Positions 14,402 to 28,100 of a stretch of 64,000 nucleotides of DNA are shown in pieces (the stretch's first letter is position 1; the number at the start of each line of letters is the position of its first letter). This DNA is from Acridotheres tristis (taxonomy: Eukaryota > Chordata > Aves > Passeriformes > Sturnidae): contig CM072899.1 in assembly GCA_037013685.1 (NCBI GenBank), positions 3,775,479 through 3,839,478 of the forward strand, in the 5' to 3' direction. The translations under genes were made by a program, and so were the position numbers. The notes under the pieces are model-generated. The model saw only the letters and a list, made by a program, of their open reading frames with translations. It had not been told where the DNA came from and did not search any database.

Positions 14402-14755
14402 TGACACAGCGGTCCCCGCCCGCAGGTGTGACTCAGAGCCCGCAGCTGCTCATGCCGGGATGCTCCGGCTGCACTCCCTGTGTGAACCAGCACCCCCGCG
14501 GCGGCTGCCCTGGGACTGAGTAATGGTAGAGGTTTTCTCTTCCTCTCCTTTGTTTTCATAAGCTGAACACGAGCTTTGAAGAAGCTGCTCCTCATCCTCT
14601 GGCTCCCCTCCAGCCGCGGCTCCCCGGGGCTGTGGCTGCGGGCAGCACCAGGAGCATCTCCCGGGCGTGCAGGACTGTGAAACACCAGAGCCACGGGATC
14701 CGAGACCCACGGCGGCACAGGTTGGGGGATTTCTACCCGCGATGCGTTTTATTTC
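14395..14755. promoter_or_regulatory. Isolated CpG-rich patch far from any recognised gene
   Basis: GC- and CpG-dense sequence directly follows the 31-bp minisatellite and contains an exact AP-1 consensus at 14429-14435. It lies about 20 kb upstream of PROK2. It may be an orphan CpG island, a distal enhancer or an unrecognised transcript start. A 263-codon - strand frame (14450-15241) overlaps it, but I recognise no domain in that frame. Confidence 0.4.
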
Positions 14756-17700
14756 ATTGTCCCCATCCCATCCCACTGGCCGTGCCTGCGCCAGGCAGTT
14801 TCCAAGCCTGGCAGTCACATGGAAAAAAAAAACCTCATAACCTTTTAGTAGAGAAGAAGGAATTGCAGCTTCGGATTGAAAACAAGCTATATGTTTACAT
14901 AAACCTTGTGTTTTCAAGCCAAGGCCGTGATTCAAGGGGAGGGCCCGGGTTACCGGGAATGAAAGCAGATCCTTTCCTGTCTTGTCTGAGCTCCTGGGTT
15001 CATCCAGGCAGTAAACACGCTGCAGGAGGCTGGCATGTCCCGCACTGACACCTCCTGCAGCCAGCAGCGGGACAAAGGGCAGTGATCTCAGCCTCGGTGA
15101 GGACAGCTCCGGAAGGACACTGTCCCCTCTTTTTCCATCACTGGATTTACACCTGGAGCAAAGGGGCTGGGAGCAGAACAGTGAAGTGAGGAGCTCCAAG
15201 AGCCCTTGAGGCGATCTGGCCGTGAACTTGGTCGGCTCCAATGCCCCTTGCCCATAGTCTTTGCACTGCTCTCTTCAGCAATTTCGGGGCTCAGACATTG
15301 TGCTGTTTTTTCCAGCACACAGAGTGAGTTACTAAGGAACACAGAGATAAAAACCACGACTGCAGTGTTGTGCATCATTGTTTCCCCGTGTGCCTACATC
15401 AGAATTTCTCTGCAGAGGAGCCAGTGCTCCTCAGGCTTGGCAAGGAGCTGGCAAAGGGCTGGCAGGGAGGATGTGGATGAGCAGTCAGAAAGTCCTGTGG
15501 TGGTGGAGGCAGGGTTTGTTGAACAGGTGATCTGGAGAGGAGGCAGGAGCAATCTGTTAGAAATCAGCTGTCAGGGTGGGTCTGCCAGGGCCTGATGATG
15601 CTCTGGGGCAGGGCACTGGCTGCCTGGGCTCTGCAGGTCCCTTGCAGCCCTGCAGCTCCGTGCTGCTGTTCTGTGAGCAGTGCTGACAGCCCCATATGGC
15701 AGCAGGCACAGCCATCACCCCGTGCTCCATCAGCACAGCCCTGCCAGCACCTGATGGGTGTCTCAGCCCCAGCTCCCTGCAGAAACCTCCTGCCACCCCC
15801 TGCACTCAGCTCTGCTCACACAGACCTTCCCTGCACCTTCTTCAGCCTTCCCTGACCTCCCAGCACAGCTGGGAGACTGAATTCCCACACATGGTGTATT
15901 CCCATGAGCTGCAGTGTGCTCACACCAATTTCTTCCCTCCACCATAGGGTTTGGAGGTTTGGCTGAACCGTGGATTTGCATTTTCTCAAATGCAAAACTG
16001 GCCAGGGTTGTGTCCTTGCATGTTGGGAACCTGTGGGGCTGCCTTGATGTGTGGAGGGTGAGCAGCTCCCAGCCAGGCACAGGACCAAAGGGATGGTGTC
16101 CAACCAAGTGTTACCCACAGAGGCATTGAGGTGTGATCTTGAGACATGGTTGGCAGGACATTTAAGGCAGATTTGAGTGTCTGGGCTGGCATGCACTTTG
16201 CCTCTCTCTACAATGCAATCGATTTAAAATTTGCTGCATGTTTAAGCAGCACTTAATCAGAAGGGTCAGATGTTAATACTATATAATTTATTTCTTCTCA
16301 GTTAACTTTCAAGCCACACACCGAGAAAGATTAATTCTGCATCTCTCTGTCACCTCTGCAACTGGGGCAGCAGCAGAATTGCCACAGATATTTCAAGTAG
16401 CTTCCTACACTTTATTCAGTTGAGTTCATTTTTATCTCTTTAATCATAAAAATATAAAAACAGGACGATATCACCACTAGTAATTACGTAACAAGCCACT
16501 GGACAAGAAAGAGCACATTTAAAGTTGTGATATAAGCAAAGGATATTTTGGGGGTTTTAACGACCTTGAGTACTGAAGCTGAGAAAATGAAACAAATGTA
16601 TGGGGTTACAATGCATTTAAAATACAGGAGGGAAATAATAAATCAGCTGAATAGTTGTAAGGAAATTGAAAATTGTGGAAAGAGAGTAACAAAACTATAT
16701 GGAGATTGAAGGACTTACGTCTGTTGCTAAGAATGGTGATGAGAATATGCAATTTGAATAGGTCTAAACTGCCCTTGAAATATCATTATAACTTATTTGA
16801 AAAGACATTTACCATTTGTATGGTTTTCCCAAATGCAATATATTTCCTTGCATCTTCGTCTGTTGAAAGCTTCAGAAATATGTCTGAAATAAACCCATAC
16901 TGGAGTTGAAAACAACAAAATGTTCCAGGAAATCAAATCAAAAGCATTTTTTAATCGGTAGGGCTTCCATAAGAAAGTATCACAGCATAGAGACACAGCA
17001 GCAACAGGATCCAGGCTAATTCTCTTTTTTTTTTTTCCTCCTGTAAATAAATGACCAAAGGGAATGAGGAGCATCATCTGCCTTGCAGAGCTGAACCATC
17101 ACAGCACTGCTCTGCTGAGCATCAAAATGCTGAGTATTCATTTTGTTAGTGCTGCTTATTTCTTTATTGTCTGTCCCAGTTAGCTGTGACCAGTGCCTGG
17201 ACACAGGGATTTCTTTACCTGCTGCTACTGCCTGTGGTGGGTGTCAGCAGGAAACTGGGACTGCCAAGGAGGCAGCAGGGAAGTGAAACAGGCAAAGGGA
17301 TTTAAAACTTAATCCAGGGGTTATCAAAGTCATTGGGAACCATCCCAAAGCCTTTGCAAAGACCCTTTCCCTGTAACCACCTCTGAGCCACTGCAACAGG
17401 CATTACTTCATAACTTTCAGCAGAGAAACAGGAGAAATTTTGTTTGTAATTTTTTTTGAAAGTATGTGCCAATCTCCCAAATACTATTTCCAGCAAAAAG
17501 GCCACTTAACAGCTACTGCCACTGCAAACAGAAGAGGAAAATTAAGTGTTTCTCACCTCTCAATTGTCACTGTGCAATGAGTGCTGGTAAATGGCTCTGA
17601 AATAGGGGTTCTGGGTTGCTCCAGTTGCATTTTGATAAACTTTGAACTGATGTTGTAAGCAGTTCCAGACAGGGATAGTTTAGACATTGTTGCCAGTCAC

Positions 17701-17850
17701 CCACAAGAAAGTGGTAGAGTTTATTTTAAAAGGTTGCTGCAAGCAATAGTTCAGTAATGAGAACTTAGAAGGCTTCAGTGTTTTTAATGCAGCCTCCCCA
17801 ACCTGGTCCTGTAAGGACTGGAACTGTATGGGAAGATTTTGCCTCTTCCA
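14756..17850. other. Intergenic sequence, no gene recognised
   Basis: No exon was recognised. GC-moderate sequence to 16.1 kb is followed by an AT-rich block at 16.2-16.9 kb with TAATTA-like sites, and a T12 run at 17025-17036. Confidence 0.65.
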
Positions 17851-18065
17851 AAGAATCATAGAATCCTTCAGGTTGGAAAAGACCTCTAAGACCATCGAAT
17901 CCAGCTGTTACCCCAGCAGTGCCCTGTTCATCAGTAAACCATGTCCCTCAGTGTCACATCTACACAATTTTAACATCCCTCCAGGGACAGTGACTGACCT
18001 GGGCAGCATGTTCCAATCCTTTCAGTCAAGAATTTTCCTGAAGAAGGCACAGGTTGCTTCTTTTA
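17851..18065 (-). mobile_element. CR1 LINE 3' end fragment, reverse orientation
   Basis: It starts with the complement of the octamer tail (agaatcatagaat), then ggttggaaaagacctctaagacc and atccagctgttaccccagcactgcc-type sequence, continuing through accatgtccctcagtgtcacatctac. This is a well-known CR1 subfamily layout. It is the longest CR1 fragment in the window (about 215 bp) and is 5'-truncated. Confidence 0.9.
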
Positions 18066-18543
18066 AACAACTATTCCTCTTCATGTGGGTCAAGTCCACA
18101 GTTTTAACTGGCGGTGAAGAGGCAGAAGAACAGAAAAGGAAGTGGAAATAAAGTCAGAGACATATTTGCTACCATCCAAACAAGCAGGTTGGGTTTTCTT
18201 CCTTTCTTGAAGATTCAATACACAGAAGTCAGGAAAATCAAACTTATAGTTCCCCCAGTAGCCATAACTCTGCTCCTGGCAGAGAAAGAGCAAGACATAA
18301 ATATAACCTCATAGCCAGTAGCATGTGTGACATATGTGCAAGGAGGTGAGTTATGGGTGCTGTGGGGACCGTGATTTTGAATGTTCTGACTTGAGAGTTT
18401 GAATTTTCAAGTCCAGTGTTTTGGGGAGTTACTTTCTTTCCTTTTTTCTCCCATAGTTACAAAGTGCATTACAGCTCTTGCTTTGCTTTGTTCTGGCATG
18501 GCAGTTAGGATCCTGCAAGTTGCTGAGAACTTTGTTTTTCATG

Positions 18544-18645
18544 AGAATCACAGAAACATAGAATGGTTTGGGCTCTTCTAGTTCCAACCCCCCTACCATG
18601 GGCAGGGACATCTTCCACTAGACCAGGTTGCTCCAAACCCATCAT
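18544..18645 (-). mobile_element. CR1 LINE 3' end fragment, reverse orientation
   Basis: The recognisable order is agaatcacagaaacatagaatggtttggg, gttccaacccccctaccatgggcagggacatcttccactagaccaggttgctcc, the reverse complement of a CR1 3' end. It lies about 480 bp from another CR1 fragment in the same orientation but matches a different subfamily, so it is a separate insertion. Confidence 0.9.
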
Positions 18646-20519
18646 CTTGTGCTGAGAAAGGCAGAAAGAGGAGGATGAAATCCAGGGCTGTTCAGTGGTT
18701 GGAAATTTCTCAGACCCGTGGTACATAAGTGGTAATCCTGATCATATATATGTGAAGGCAAACATGACCCTAAGTGCCTAAATCATTTCCTTCCAGTGTT
18801 GCTCTTATTACCAAGAGAGTTTCTCCTGTGAATAGCTATATATATTCTGGTTTTGCAGGTAAATCCCAAGCTGATACTGCATCTTAAGAGACATCGGTGT
18901 TTCTCTATGAGGTCAAAGCCTTTTTGAGACTTTTTATGTTTCCAAGACTGCTTCAAACATCTTTCTCCTGCAAATTCACTTGTCTAGAGCCAAGTGGAGG
19001 CTACGGAACTTTTGTGTTAGTGTGTGTTTTGAAAAAAAAATCAGCTAAATCTGAGAGAACTTTAGTGGAATTCATCCCCAAGCAGTCCAGTGTCTCAGAT
19101 CCACATGTGTAAGTTCAGTGAGGTGGTTCAGATAAGTTCTTAAATGCTCTCTAGATTTGTGAGCAGAGTTTGTAAACTTGAGCTTGTGCTGTATCACCAT
19201 GTTTAAAATACATCCAAACAGGCAGGTCATCCTCTAACTATCCTGTCCAGCTGCAAATCTTCACTGCAGGAAAATTTAACCATTCCAGGGCTACTGGAGA
19301 CTTATGAAAGAAAGAATAATGTGGCATAAATGTGTTGCATCTGACTTTTTCTTGCAACGCTTTGTGCAAATTTAACATGCATGTCAGGTGTCAGGGTAGC
19401 TGTTGGAAATCCGTAACGCTGACAGTATTTGGTAATAAAATAATAATCGCTGCATGTATCTCTGATGGAAAGAGATTCACATCCTTTTGAATCCCTAATT
19501 GTGTGCCACACTACATTAGAGACAGATAGTTCATTGTCTCCACCTTTCAGAGATGGGAAATTCAGAGCAACACGCAAGATGTTCCAGAAATAAGCTGGTT
19601 TAATGAAGCAGCAAATTAGACCCTTCTATCTCTTTATTTAACATGTAGTCCCTTGAATTTATCTGAGTTCATTACAGAGGTACAAAATGGAAAAGAAGCT
19701 GCAAAATTCATTTGTGATTAGAGCTAATGATTTTGAAAATGGCTTTTCATATTTTCCCAGATAACAGCTAATATTTATTATTAAATTTATGTCACGTTTG
19801 CTCTAATGAAATTTTATTCCTTGCCTTCCCTTGTTTCTGTTGTTTATGGTCTGGATTTTATGAAAGGAAGAATCGTAAAGATGCTATATGTTTCTTACCA
19901 ACTGCAGTGCCTTTGACATGGCTTCTGATAGCTTACTCCTGTGACTCATGTCAGAAGAAAGGTTTTAAAATTTCCTTCCCAATTTATTCCTTCTATACTA
20001 CTTGACAGATAATGAATCCAAGTAAATGCACAGAAGATTATTTCCCCCCCATAATTTCAATTTCAGACGTGGAGTGAGTAATGGACTCAAGGCTGTAAGG
20101 TTAAAGGAAGGAAAAAACATTTAAAGAGCAAAATAAAAACATTCAGAGTTTCTGTCTCTTTCCAAGCTCTGCTCCCCATCCTGCTCCTGGCAGGCCCTGT
20201 TGCACATCCCAGCACATCCCTGATAGCACCCATCCTGCTCAGGGCTGAAATGAGGGAACTGGGGAATGGCAACATCAATTTTGATGTTATTCATCAAATC
20301 TTTTCACATGCTGGGGTACAGGAACCAGTGCCAGCCCCCCAGCTCAGCTGGATTTGGAATGGGGACCTCTTGTGAGACCCTTCCAGGGTACAGAAAGCTT
20401 TAACAGTTTTCCTGATTTCACCAGCTTTTTCTTTAGTACTATCAAAGTTTCCTGAAGGAGGGTTTGTGTCATGGTATGAGTTTGATAAAGTGCTTTCAGA
20501 ATGCTTGATAGTAATTAGA
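18646..20519. other. Intergenic sequence with an enhancer-like block
   Basis: No gene was recognised. The 19660-19880 segment is AT-rich, almost free of CpG, and has closely spaced ATTA/TAAT cores, resembling deeply conserved vertebrate enhancers. Confidence 0.55.
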
Positions 20520-20590
20520 GTTAGGATGAGGGTTGGAACTAGATGATTTTTAAGGTCCCTTCCAACCCAAGCCTTTCTGTGATTCTAATA
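20520..20590 (+). mobile_element. CR1 LINE 3' end fragment
   Basis: It reads gggttggaactagatgatttttaaggtcccttccaaccc followed by a degenerate octamer tail (tttctgtgattct). This is a short, 5'-truncated CR1 copy in forward orientation. Confidence 0.88.
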
Positions 20591-23500
20591 AATGTAATGT
20601 CACCCTGATAGTTCACTTACCTGTGCAGCTGCAGAAAAATGCTTTGTTTAATATTTGCAAATGTTATTAATACTTAATGATCCTTATTCCTGAATACCAG
20701 ACGTGGAATCACCATTTCTGACGTAGGATGTTAAGTGAGTTGCTTGTGTTACTTTTGGGAAGAATCTCCTGAATCATTGTTTATAATGACTGTTACTTTG
20801 CTTTGCTCTTTCTTTCCAGCCTCCTTCTCTTTGCAGTGTTTCTTCCCTTTCTTCTTCATGTGGTGAAATCCAAGCATGAATGGGAAAAGTTCATTCGTAA
20901 TGTGGCCAGCCCTGTGGTGACAAGCCGAGAAAGTTTGTGGTTATTATTTCCTCCTATGGGGAGTTTGTGGATGACCATTTGAGCTTTGAGAGAAACAGTT
21001 TCTTTGGCAGACCACATGCAATCTCTGGGCAAACAAACCTAAAATATCCCCAAGGTAATGCTGTTAGACCAGCAGTGCCCTGGGTCAGACAGCCACTCCA
21101 TCCCCGAGAGATGAGGGATTTATAGCATTTATTCCACAGGCCTTTTCTGCCTGGGTTTCTGATGAACTCAGAGGTCTTGTGCTTTTTTTGCTTCTAATTC
21201 TCTTTGCCCACAGGGCTCATGGGGTTCCCATACCTGACAGTGACCAAGTGACCTTGCTTGTAAGTTTGTTAAATACATGACTAGGAATTAGCTGTAGCAA
21301 TATCCCCACAGAGCTCAAGCACTGAAAGGAAAAACTCATTATTCAATACCTTATTTCATGCTTTGGAAACAGAAGCAACAACCTTAGCACTTCCTCCTTT
21401 TACAGACTCGTGGTTTCCGTCATTCTTTTCAACTCATAATGAGATTTAGTGTTGGAGAGAGATGGTTGTGCCAGAAAAACCAAGGTAGGATGGTTTTGGT
21501 GAAAAAAAAAATAAAAATTTGTAGGAAAGCTCAATTTCAGCGTGGAAGAACAAAGCTAATGCCACCTTTGTGAAGGTCTTTGGCGTTGTCTCCCGACTCC
21601 TGCTACGTCAGGAATATGTTTGTGGAAAGTCTGCGAGGTCTCACCGTGCAAACTTGCCAGAGATTTTCTCCATGCCAAAAGAAACGTCGTCCCATGGATG
21701 CTGGGCCAGCTGATGGATTAGGTCAGGCTGGAGACGCTGGGAACACGCAGCAATTCTCTGTCCCTGCGTCACCGGGCAGAATCGCTACTGCCAACGAGCC
21801 GACAAAGGGAGAGGCTTTTTTCAGAGTGATCAGTATCACATCGTGAAGAGAAAAAGGAAAAAAACCCCTCCGTGGCTGTGCACCTCCTGCAGTAGATCGA
21901 ATCTGAAGGCAGGAGTGCAGTAAAAGTATGTTTTCTGCTAATAAACTGAGCAGAAGTGACAGGGAAGTCAGCGCAACACGGAATATGCATCTTACTTTTT
22001 GCCATTTTCCTGGTGATCTTGTCTTACCCAGGGCGTTTTGTAGACAAGTGCAGTTATCTCTTATCCCTGGTAAGGATGCAATGGGAAATACAAACACTTG
22101 AAGGGTCAGGATGCTGTAAAGCTGTAATAACTCACAGATGTTGCAGCTATGCAGAACTATAAGAGTAACAACTCTCTGAATTTATCATACAGCAATCTTA
22201 AAATTACCCATTTCAGATTTTTATTTAATTTTTTTTTAATATCTAGAGGACTGAAAATGTGGATTAATTTCTCTCAGTTATGACTAAATACCACATCAGG
22301 AGAGGGTAGTATGGGGTTTGAGGTGCAGAGACGTGCATGTACCACACCCAGTGTGCAGCATCCCATGGCTCAGACCCTGTATGTGCCCTAGTCCCAAAGG
22401 AGCAGCTGTTCCTGCTGCTGTCCCCCCTGCAGAAGGACCAGCACCCTCAATCCCTGATCTCTGCCACTCATCCAGCCAGACCACCCCACTTGCTACCCTC
22501 CGTGGAGAGGCATTAGCCATGGGGATGGAGACCACAAATACCAGAGTGGAAGATTATGGCAGCACAAGCAGTGGTTCAATGGTCTCCCTTTAATTTAACT
22601 GCTTTGGCCACTACTGAAACACCACAAGGGCCAAGCTGGGAGCACACAGATGCCTCGGGATTGCTCATTCCTGGTGCTGTGCCATGGAGCAGTGTCCAGG
22701 CCTGAGATGGCTGCTGGGATGGCACAAGCCAAGCTTGTGGTCAGGATTCCAGAGCCCTTGGCTATCTCATCAGCCCTGGAGGGAGCCCTGCTCCAGGCTG
22801 GAGCTGGCCAGGCTGTGCTGAGCACAAGCTCCTTCATGTCACCCAAGGGCACAGCCTCAGGGAGGCACCATCAAAGCTCAGCCATGCACCCTAAAATTAT
22901 TAATTTCCATACCAGCAAGGCCCTGATGAATACACTCAGGGTTCTCATCTTAATGAATCACATAAAATGTTATGCCCTTTGGAAAGGCAAATACAAGCCC
23001 AGTGATTTTGAGCTGCTTTAGTTTCTGCCTTGACGTCCAGCTCTGCCTTTTGTGTTTGCTGTCTCTACAGGCACATTTGGTGAGCAGATCTTTGCCTTTG
23101 GATCACCAGGGAGCTCTGACACTGAGCTCACCCCCATGTCTGGAGCACCAGGGTGTATCTGGAGGTGTAGGAGCAGATGCTGGAGGTACAATGCTGATGG
23201 TAATTACTCACTCATTCCCTAAACGAGCTTCTGAGAGGTGGCACTGACCCAGTGCTGCCATGAGAGTAACCTCGAAGAGAAGAAACACCAGAGCCAGGGA
23301 ATGAGCCTCCCTTCCTGTTTCCTTTGGAGGTGTGGGTGGGCAGCAGCCTGGCCAGGGCAGCAGGACCAGCCTGGGTGACCCAGGGTGTTGAGCACAGAGC
23401 TGTGGTGTGGCTCTGAATGCCAAGGGCTCGAGCAGCTGCGGGGGCAGCCCTGCTCTCCCTGTGGGACCTCCATGGCATAGCCCAGCCTTTGAAGCTGCAA

Positions 23501-25152
23501 CAGTCAGGGCTGATGCTGGGGAAAAGAACTGAGGATTTGGTTTGTTCTTTTTCAAAGGCTTTATTCCTCTGACAGCTGAGCTGGAGTCAAACCCGACCGT
23601 CCGCTGAATCCAGCCCTTTTATTTTTCCCCTCTTTAAGTTCCGAGTTTGCACTTTACATGCAGTCATGGCAGGTTTAAGCTTGACTGTCAGAATAAAAGC
23701 CTTTTCTTTCCATAAAGCTTCCTCTCTGCAGTTCAAAACACCTCCAGCCCAAGTGATGTCAGCTTCAAAGGCTTGCCCACACTGCACCCAGGGCTTTCGC
23801 CTGCTGCTGCCTATTGAGGGGTCCCTTGATGGCCTGTGGATCTGAGGGAAATCTGTGGGGCTCCTGCTGTTTAAGTGAGAGCTGTCAGGGTGCAGCAGAG
23901 AGTGGGGTGGTAGATAGCAGCCAGGGTCAGGAGCTCCCAGTGTGCTGGGAGCTGCAGTGGGGATGCCAAGGCCAAGGGAGCTGTGTTTGTGATCGCTCTG
24001 TCCTGCCACTGAGACAGTCAGGATGAATTTGTCCTCGCCAAGAGAAACCTCAAAAGCTTCTCCAGCTTATGTTGGATTCGAGGCAGAAGCATAAACAACC
24101 ATAGCCATTCCCAGGGCAAAGGAAAGCCACAGGTCCCAGGACATGAGGAGTTAATTCCTGGGTGCTGCTGGTTGAACTTGAGCTAGGATTTGTCTGTGGC
24201 AAAGTTCACTCTTCTGTCCACATTCTGGGCAGCTTTTCTGGTAGAGGAAGTTGTTTAAAACGCCGATAAAGATGATAATGTACAGAGGGATTTCTTTAAG
24301 TTCCTGATTTATTGAAACCACACACTTTCCTTTATGTTCCCCTCAGTTTGTACTTAATATTGAGCAAGTACGAGTATTCAGTTGAAGAAAATTATATGTG
24401 TAGCTGAATATTACTCCATTTCACCTTATTTTCAACAGAATATCCTGCTTATTCTGTTCAGAAAAAGTAAAATCCATGTTCATGAAAATTGTACCTCCTC
24501 TTTTAAAAACCCATGCAGATTTCTGACCATGTCACCCCAAGCTGTAACCAGGAAGTGCAGAACAAGGAGCAAACACGGGGAAGCTTCAGCTAATAGTGTT
24601 CATTCACAGAGAAGGAAACAGCAGGAAAAGGTCAGCGTAGACTAACACTTACGTGTTTTTTTTTCAATGAAGGATACACTCCTCTCTCTTTTCTCCTAGG
24701 CAATTAGTGTAATTACAGAAACCAGCTATTTAGCAGACTTCTAACTGAGCACTATGAGCAGTGGCTATGAGAGGTATGGCACTTGACTTTACGCCAGTCA
24801 GACACAAAGCACTTGCTGCTTAAAATGTCATCTCAGACAAGACAATGAAATGAGCTGGAACCATCCCAGCTCTGACTATTAACCTTGGCAGGATGAGGCA
24901 TGTAAGGACACCCTGACGGCAGATGTGAAAGGGATCTGAATAGATAAAAAAGAAAAGGTTTTATTGAGGGATTGAAATACCAAAGCGATTCACTGAGAAT
25001 TGATTTGTTCACACTCTTTACTGTGTTAGGTGATGCAAAACTAAAGGATGGGTGGTTACATCACTCGCTGGAATTTAGGGTAAACTGAAGGAAATATTTC
25101 ATCATCTGGAGTGCAATTACTCTCTCTTGCTGCAGGAAGTTGAGAAACTGGG

Positions 25153-25184
25153 TTTAGAAAGAGCTGGATTTAGAAAGAGCTGGA
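25153..25184. repeat. Perfect 16-bp tandem duplication
   Basis: TTTAGAAAGAGCTGGA occurs twice head to tail without a mismatch, indicating a recent slippage-type duplication. Confidence 0.95.
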
Positions 25185-28100
25185 GCAGTACCTGCCTGTT
25201 CCGCTCTTGATGCTTCCAACAGGTCTGAATGCAGTCAGTGGTTCATGCACCACACACTGTGGGACCTTGAGCACATGGCTCTGTGCTTCTCAGAAAAGGG
25301 ACTCCTGAACCTCCAGCACTGCAGGATAATCCTGGCTGGGCGATGACCCTCATAAAAAATCTTATTTCTTATTTATTCATGGAGCTCCTATACGGAGTGA
25401 TGAAAGGAGGAGTCACTTTAGGAAATGGTGCTGTTCCCCAGAGGCCAAGTAATGGACTGAGCTTAGGCAGCCACGTTTAACTGTTTTCTCACTGCTGCAT
25501 GCTCCTGTCCTGGCACTGAAGTGTCTTGGTCACCAAGGAATTCCTAAATTAGATGTGCCATGATTGCAATTAATAGCAATGTAAAAGAAACAGTGCTCTG
25601 GAAAATAGGAATTCTATTCCTCTGTGAACAACAGCCTGTTGGTTAACCCCCACTAAGCCCCTGGATGTTGGCTGCAGGTCATCTTCAGACCCAGCAGATT
25701 TTGCAGGAGGCTCTAGCTAAGGAACATGAGTGTTTTGGACATTTGGGATTACTTTTGTATTTTCAAAAAACAGTGGAGTACTGGGAAGGGATTTGCTATA
25801 TAGCACTTGAAATTCAGCCTTTAGAGGGAGAGACTGGAGATTTCCCAGGCAAAGAGCCAGTCCCTCCCTGGAGGCAAAACCCCACTTATCCCGATAATTC
25901 TACACACGTGTGAAAACCTGGTTTTGTGAGTCTTGCCTTGTTTCTAGCAGGGTTTCATCAGCTGCTATTACCCCAGCAGAGGGTTAAAATGGATCTCTTG
26001 AGCTTCAGTGTATTGGCAAGGCAACAAGAAATAGTGTCATGGTCTTATTCAGCCATTCCCCACAACTGTGTTGCCTTCAGGCAAAGCTGCCTTGGTGGCA
26101 CCCTGGTCACTGGAGAGAGACAACAGTAGAAACTGGCTCTGGGGGGAATGGAAAATGTCACTGCCACATGTGCCTGAGCTGGCCAGGATGTTTTGGTACA
26201 GTTGGTAGAATAGGAAAATGCTCTTTGGGAACCTGGGCAGCAAAAGAAGTGGTGCAGGTCCATGTCCTCAGCATGGGGACATTGGCTAATGGGGCAGGTC
26301 TGTGATGGGAAGAAGTGAGCCCACATGGGTGCATGGTCCAAAAACCTCTGCCATGCCATAAAGTTACCCCAGAATTGGAGTTAAGACAATACCAGCACCC
26401 AGTAAAGTGTTTTTGAGATGGCTGGGCTGTGTGGTCTAGCATGAACCACCTCTGTCACACTTTAACCACACTCCTTCTGCTGCTTTCTTTCCCTCAGCCT
26501 TGTGCCATCCTCATCCTCCTGTGCCTCCATTCCCCCTCCATCTGTTTTCTGGCAACTTCTGCCCAGACAATGAGCTGTTGGGAGGATGAGCTGCATCTTC
26601 CCAGCACTGGGCTGGCGGCTGAGGCAGGCAGCCAAAGCCAACCCGCATTGCTGGGGGTTTGCTTTTGTTTGATCTTTGCAGTAAAAGGAACCAATTTGAA
26701 TTCCTGGAATAATTAGCTGCCCTTTGCACTAGTGGCTCTTGAAAAGCGAGCTGGCAGGAGAACAGAGTGGGAAGTAGGAGGATGAGGTGGATAATTTGTC
26801 GTTTGTAGCAGGTAGTTTTCAGGAGATGACGCTCATCCCTCGAAAGCTGGGGCTTCCCTGCTGCCTCCTGCCCTGACCTGGGGCTTGTGCACCTCTGCTC
26901 AGACCCAGCCAAGCCTGGTTAAGGGATTTCAGGGCTGCAGACCCAGGCAGTGACCTCACCTTCGTGTGATGGCTGTTTGTCAGCTGTATCCAGCTAAAAG
27001 ATAAACCCGAGGTGCTGGTTTCTTCTGATGCTGAAAACTCCATGATATTTCCTGAGAACAGCCCAAGCAGATCTAAGCTCCACATTAGCACTTTATTTTC
27101 TGCATCCTAAGGGAAAACCGCAAACTGCACCAGTACCAAGCCAGGGGTGGGATTCTTTCTCTTGTGTAGCCAAAGTTCATTTTTAATGAGGGCATGTGAA
27201 GTTAAGCACTTGCCAGTTGTCACCTCCAGTTCTGGCTATACCCCAGTAACAGTTGAAGGAAGTCAGGAGAATGTAATTTACTAAGTGCTTTGGGATTCTT
27301 AGAAATATAACTCACTACAGAGACATTGCAATTTTCTAAGTTCATCCTTAAGGGAGTAGTAAGTGAAGTTTCTGTGTTGGAGGTGGCTCTGGTGAGGGAA
27401 AGCATTTTGCAGCCATCCCCACAGGGTTGTTAATGCATGCTTTTTGTTAACATGCCATTTCACTGGAATTTTCACCCTTCTGAGCAATCTTACATATGGA
27501 TGAGAAGGAGAAAAAGGAACTCAGTGGTACTCCAGGCCCTGGAGGCACCTGAGATGGGCTCTGCTGGGAATACCCACCTTCCCATGACAGTGACAGATGA
27601 AGCAGTGCAAAGTACAGGGATGAGAGAAAAAAGTCAGAAACAAGAAAAATGGGAGGGAAATTAAAATTTTAAAAATCTCATGGGGTGCCTGAAAGCCAAG
27701 GCAGATGGGTAAGTGGGCGAGATGCTCAGTGTATGTGCCCTCCCTGTTTCTGCCTTGGATGACCAATGTTCAGAGCATCAGGGAAGGCTGGAGGGCCACG
27801 GAGCTGCCAGTCCCACATCAGCACTGGGGAGTGCCCCATCCAGTGGGATGGACAGAGATGTGCTCCCAGCTGCCTCTACTGCCCTCCCTGCAGGGGACAC
27901 CCCACACCCTGCCACACACACAACACCTACCTTACACACCCCAAATGAACAGGAGAACAGCTACAACTGCCACTGGCCTTGGGAAGACAGTGGGACAGAT
28001 CAGAGGTTTAGAAGAAGGGATTTTAATGGTGAAATTCTGGCAATTTTCAGGACAACTGACTCTTTTCTCTGGGCATGGCCTCATAGGATAATTATTTCCA

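Noticed and set aside
14042..14718. Repetitive - strand frames across the 31-bp array
   Set aside because: A 31-bp unit is not a multiple of three, so the apparent peptide repeats shift frame and are by-products of the minisatellite.
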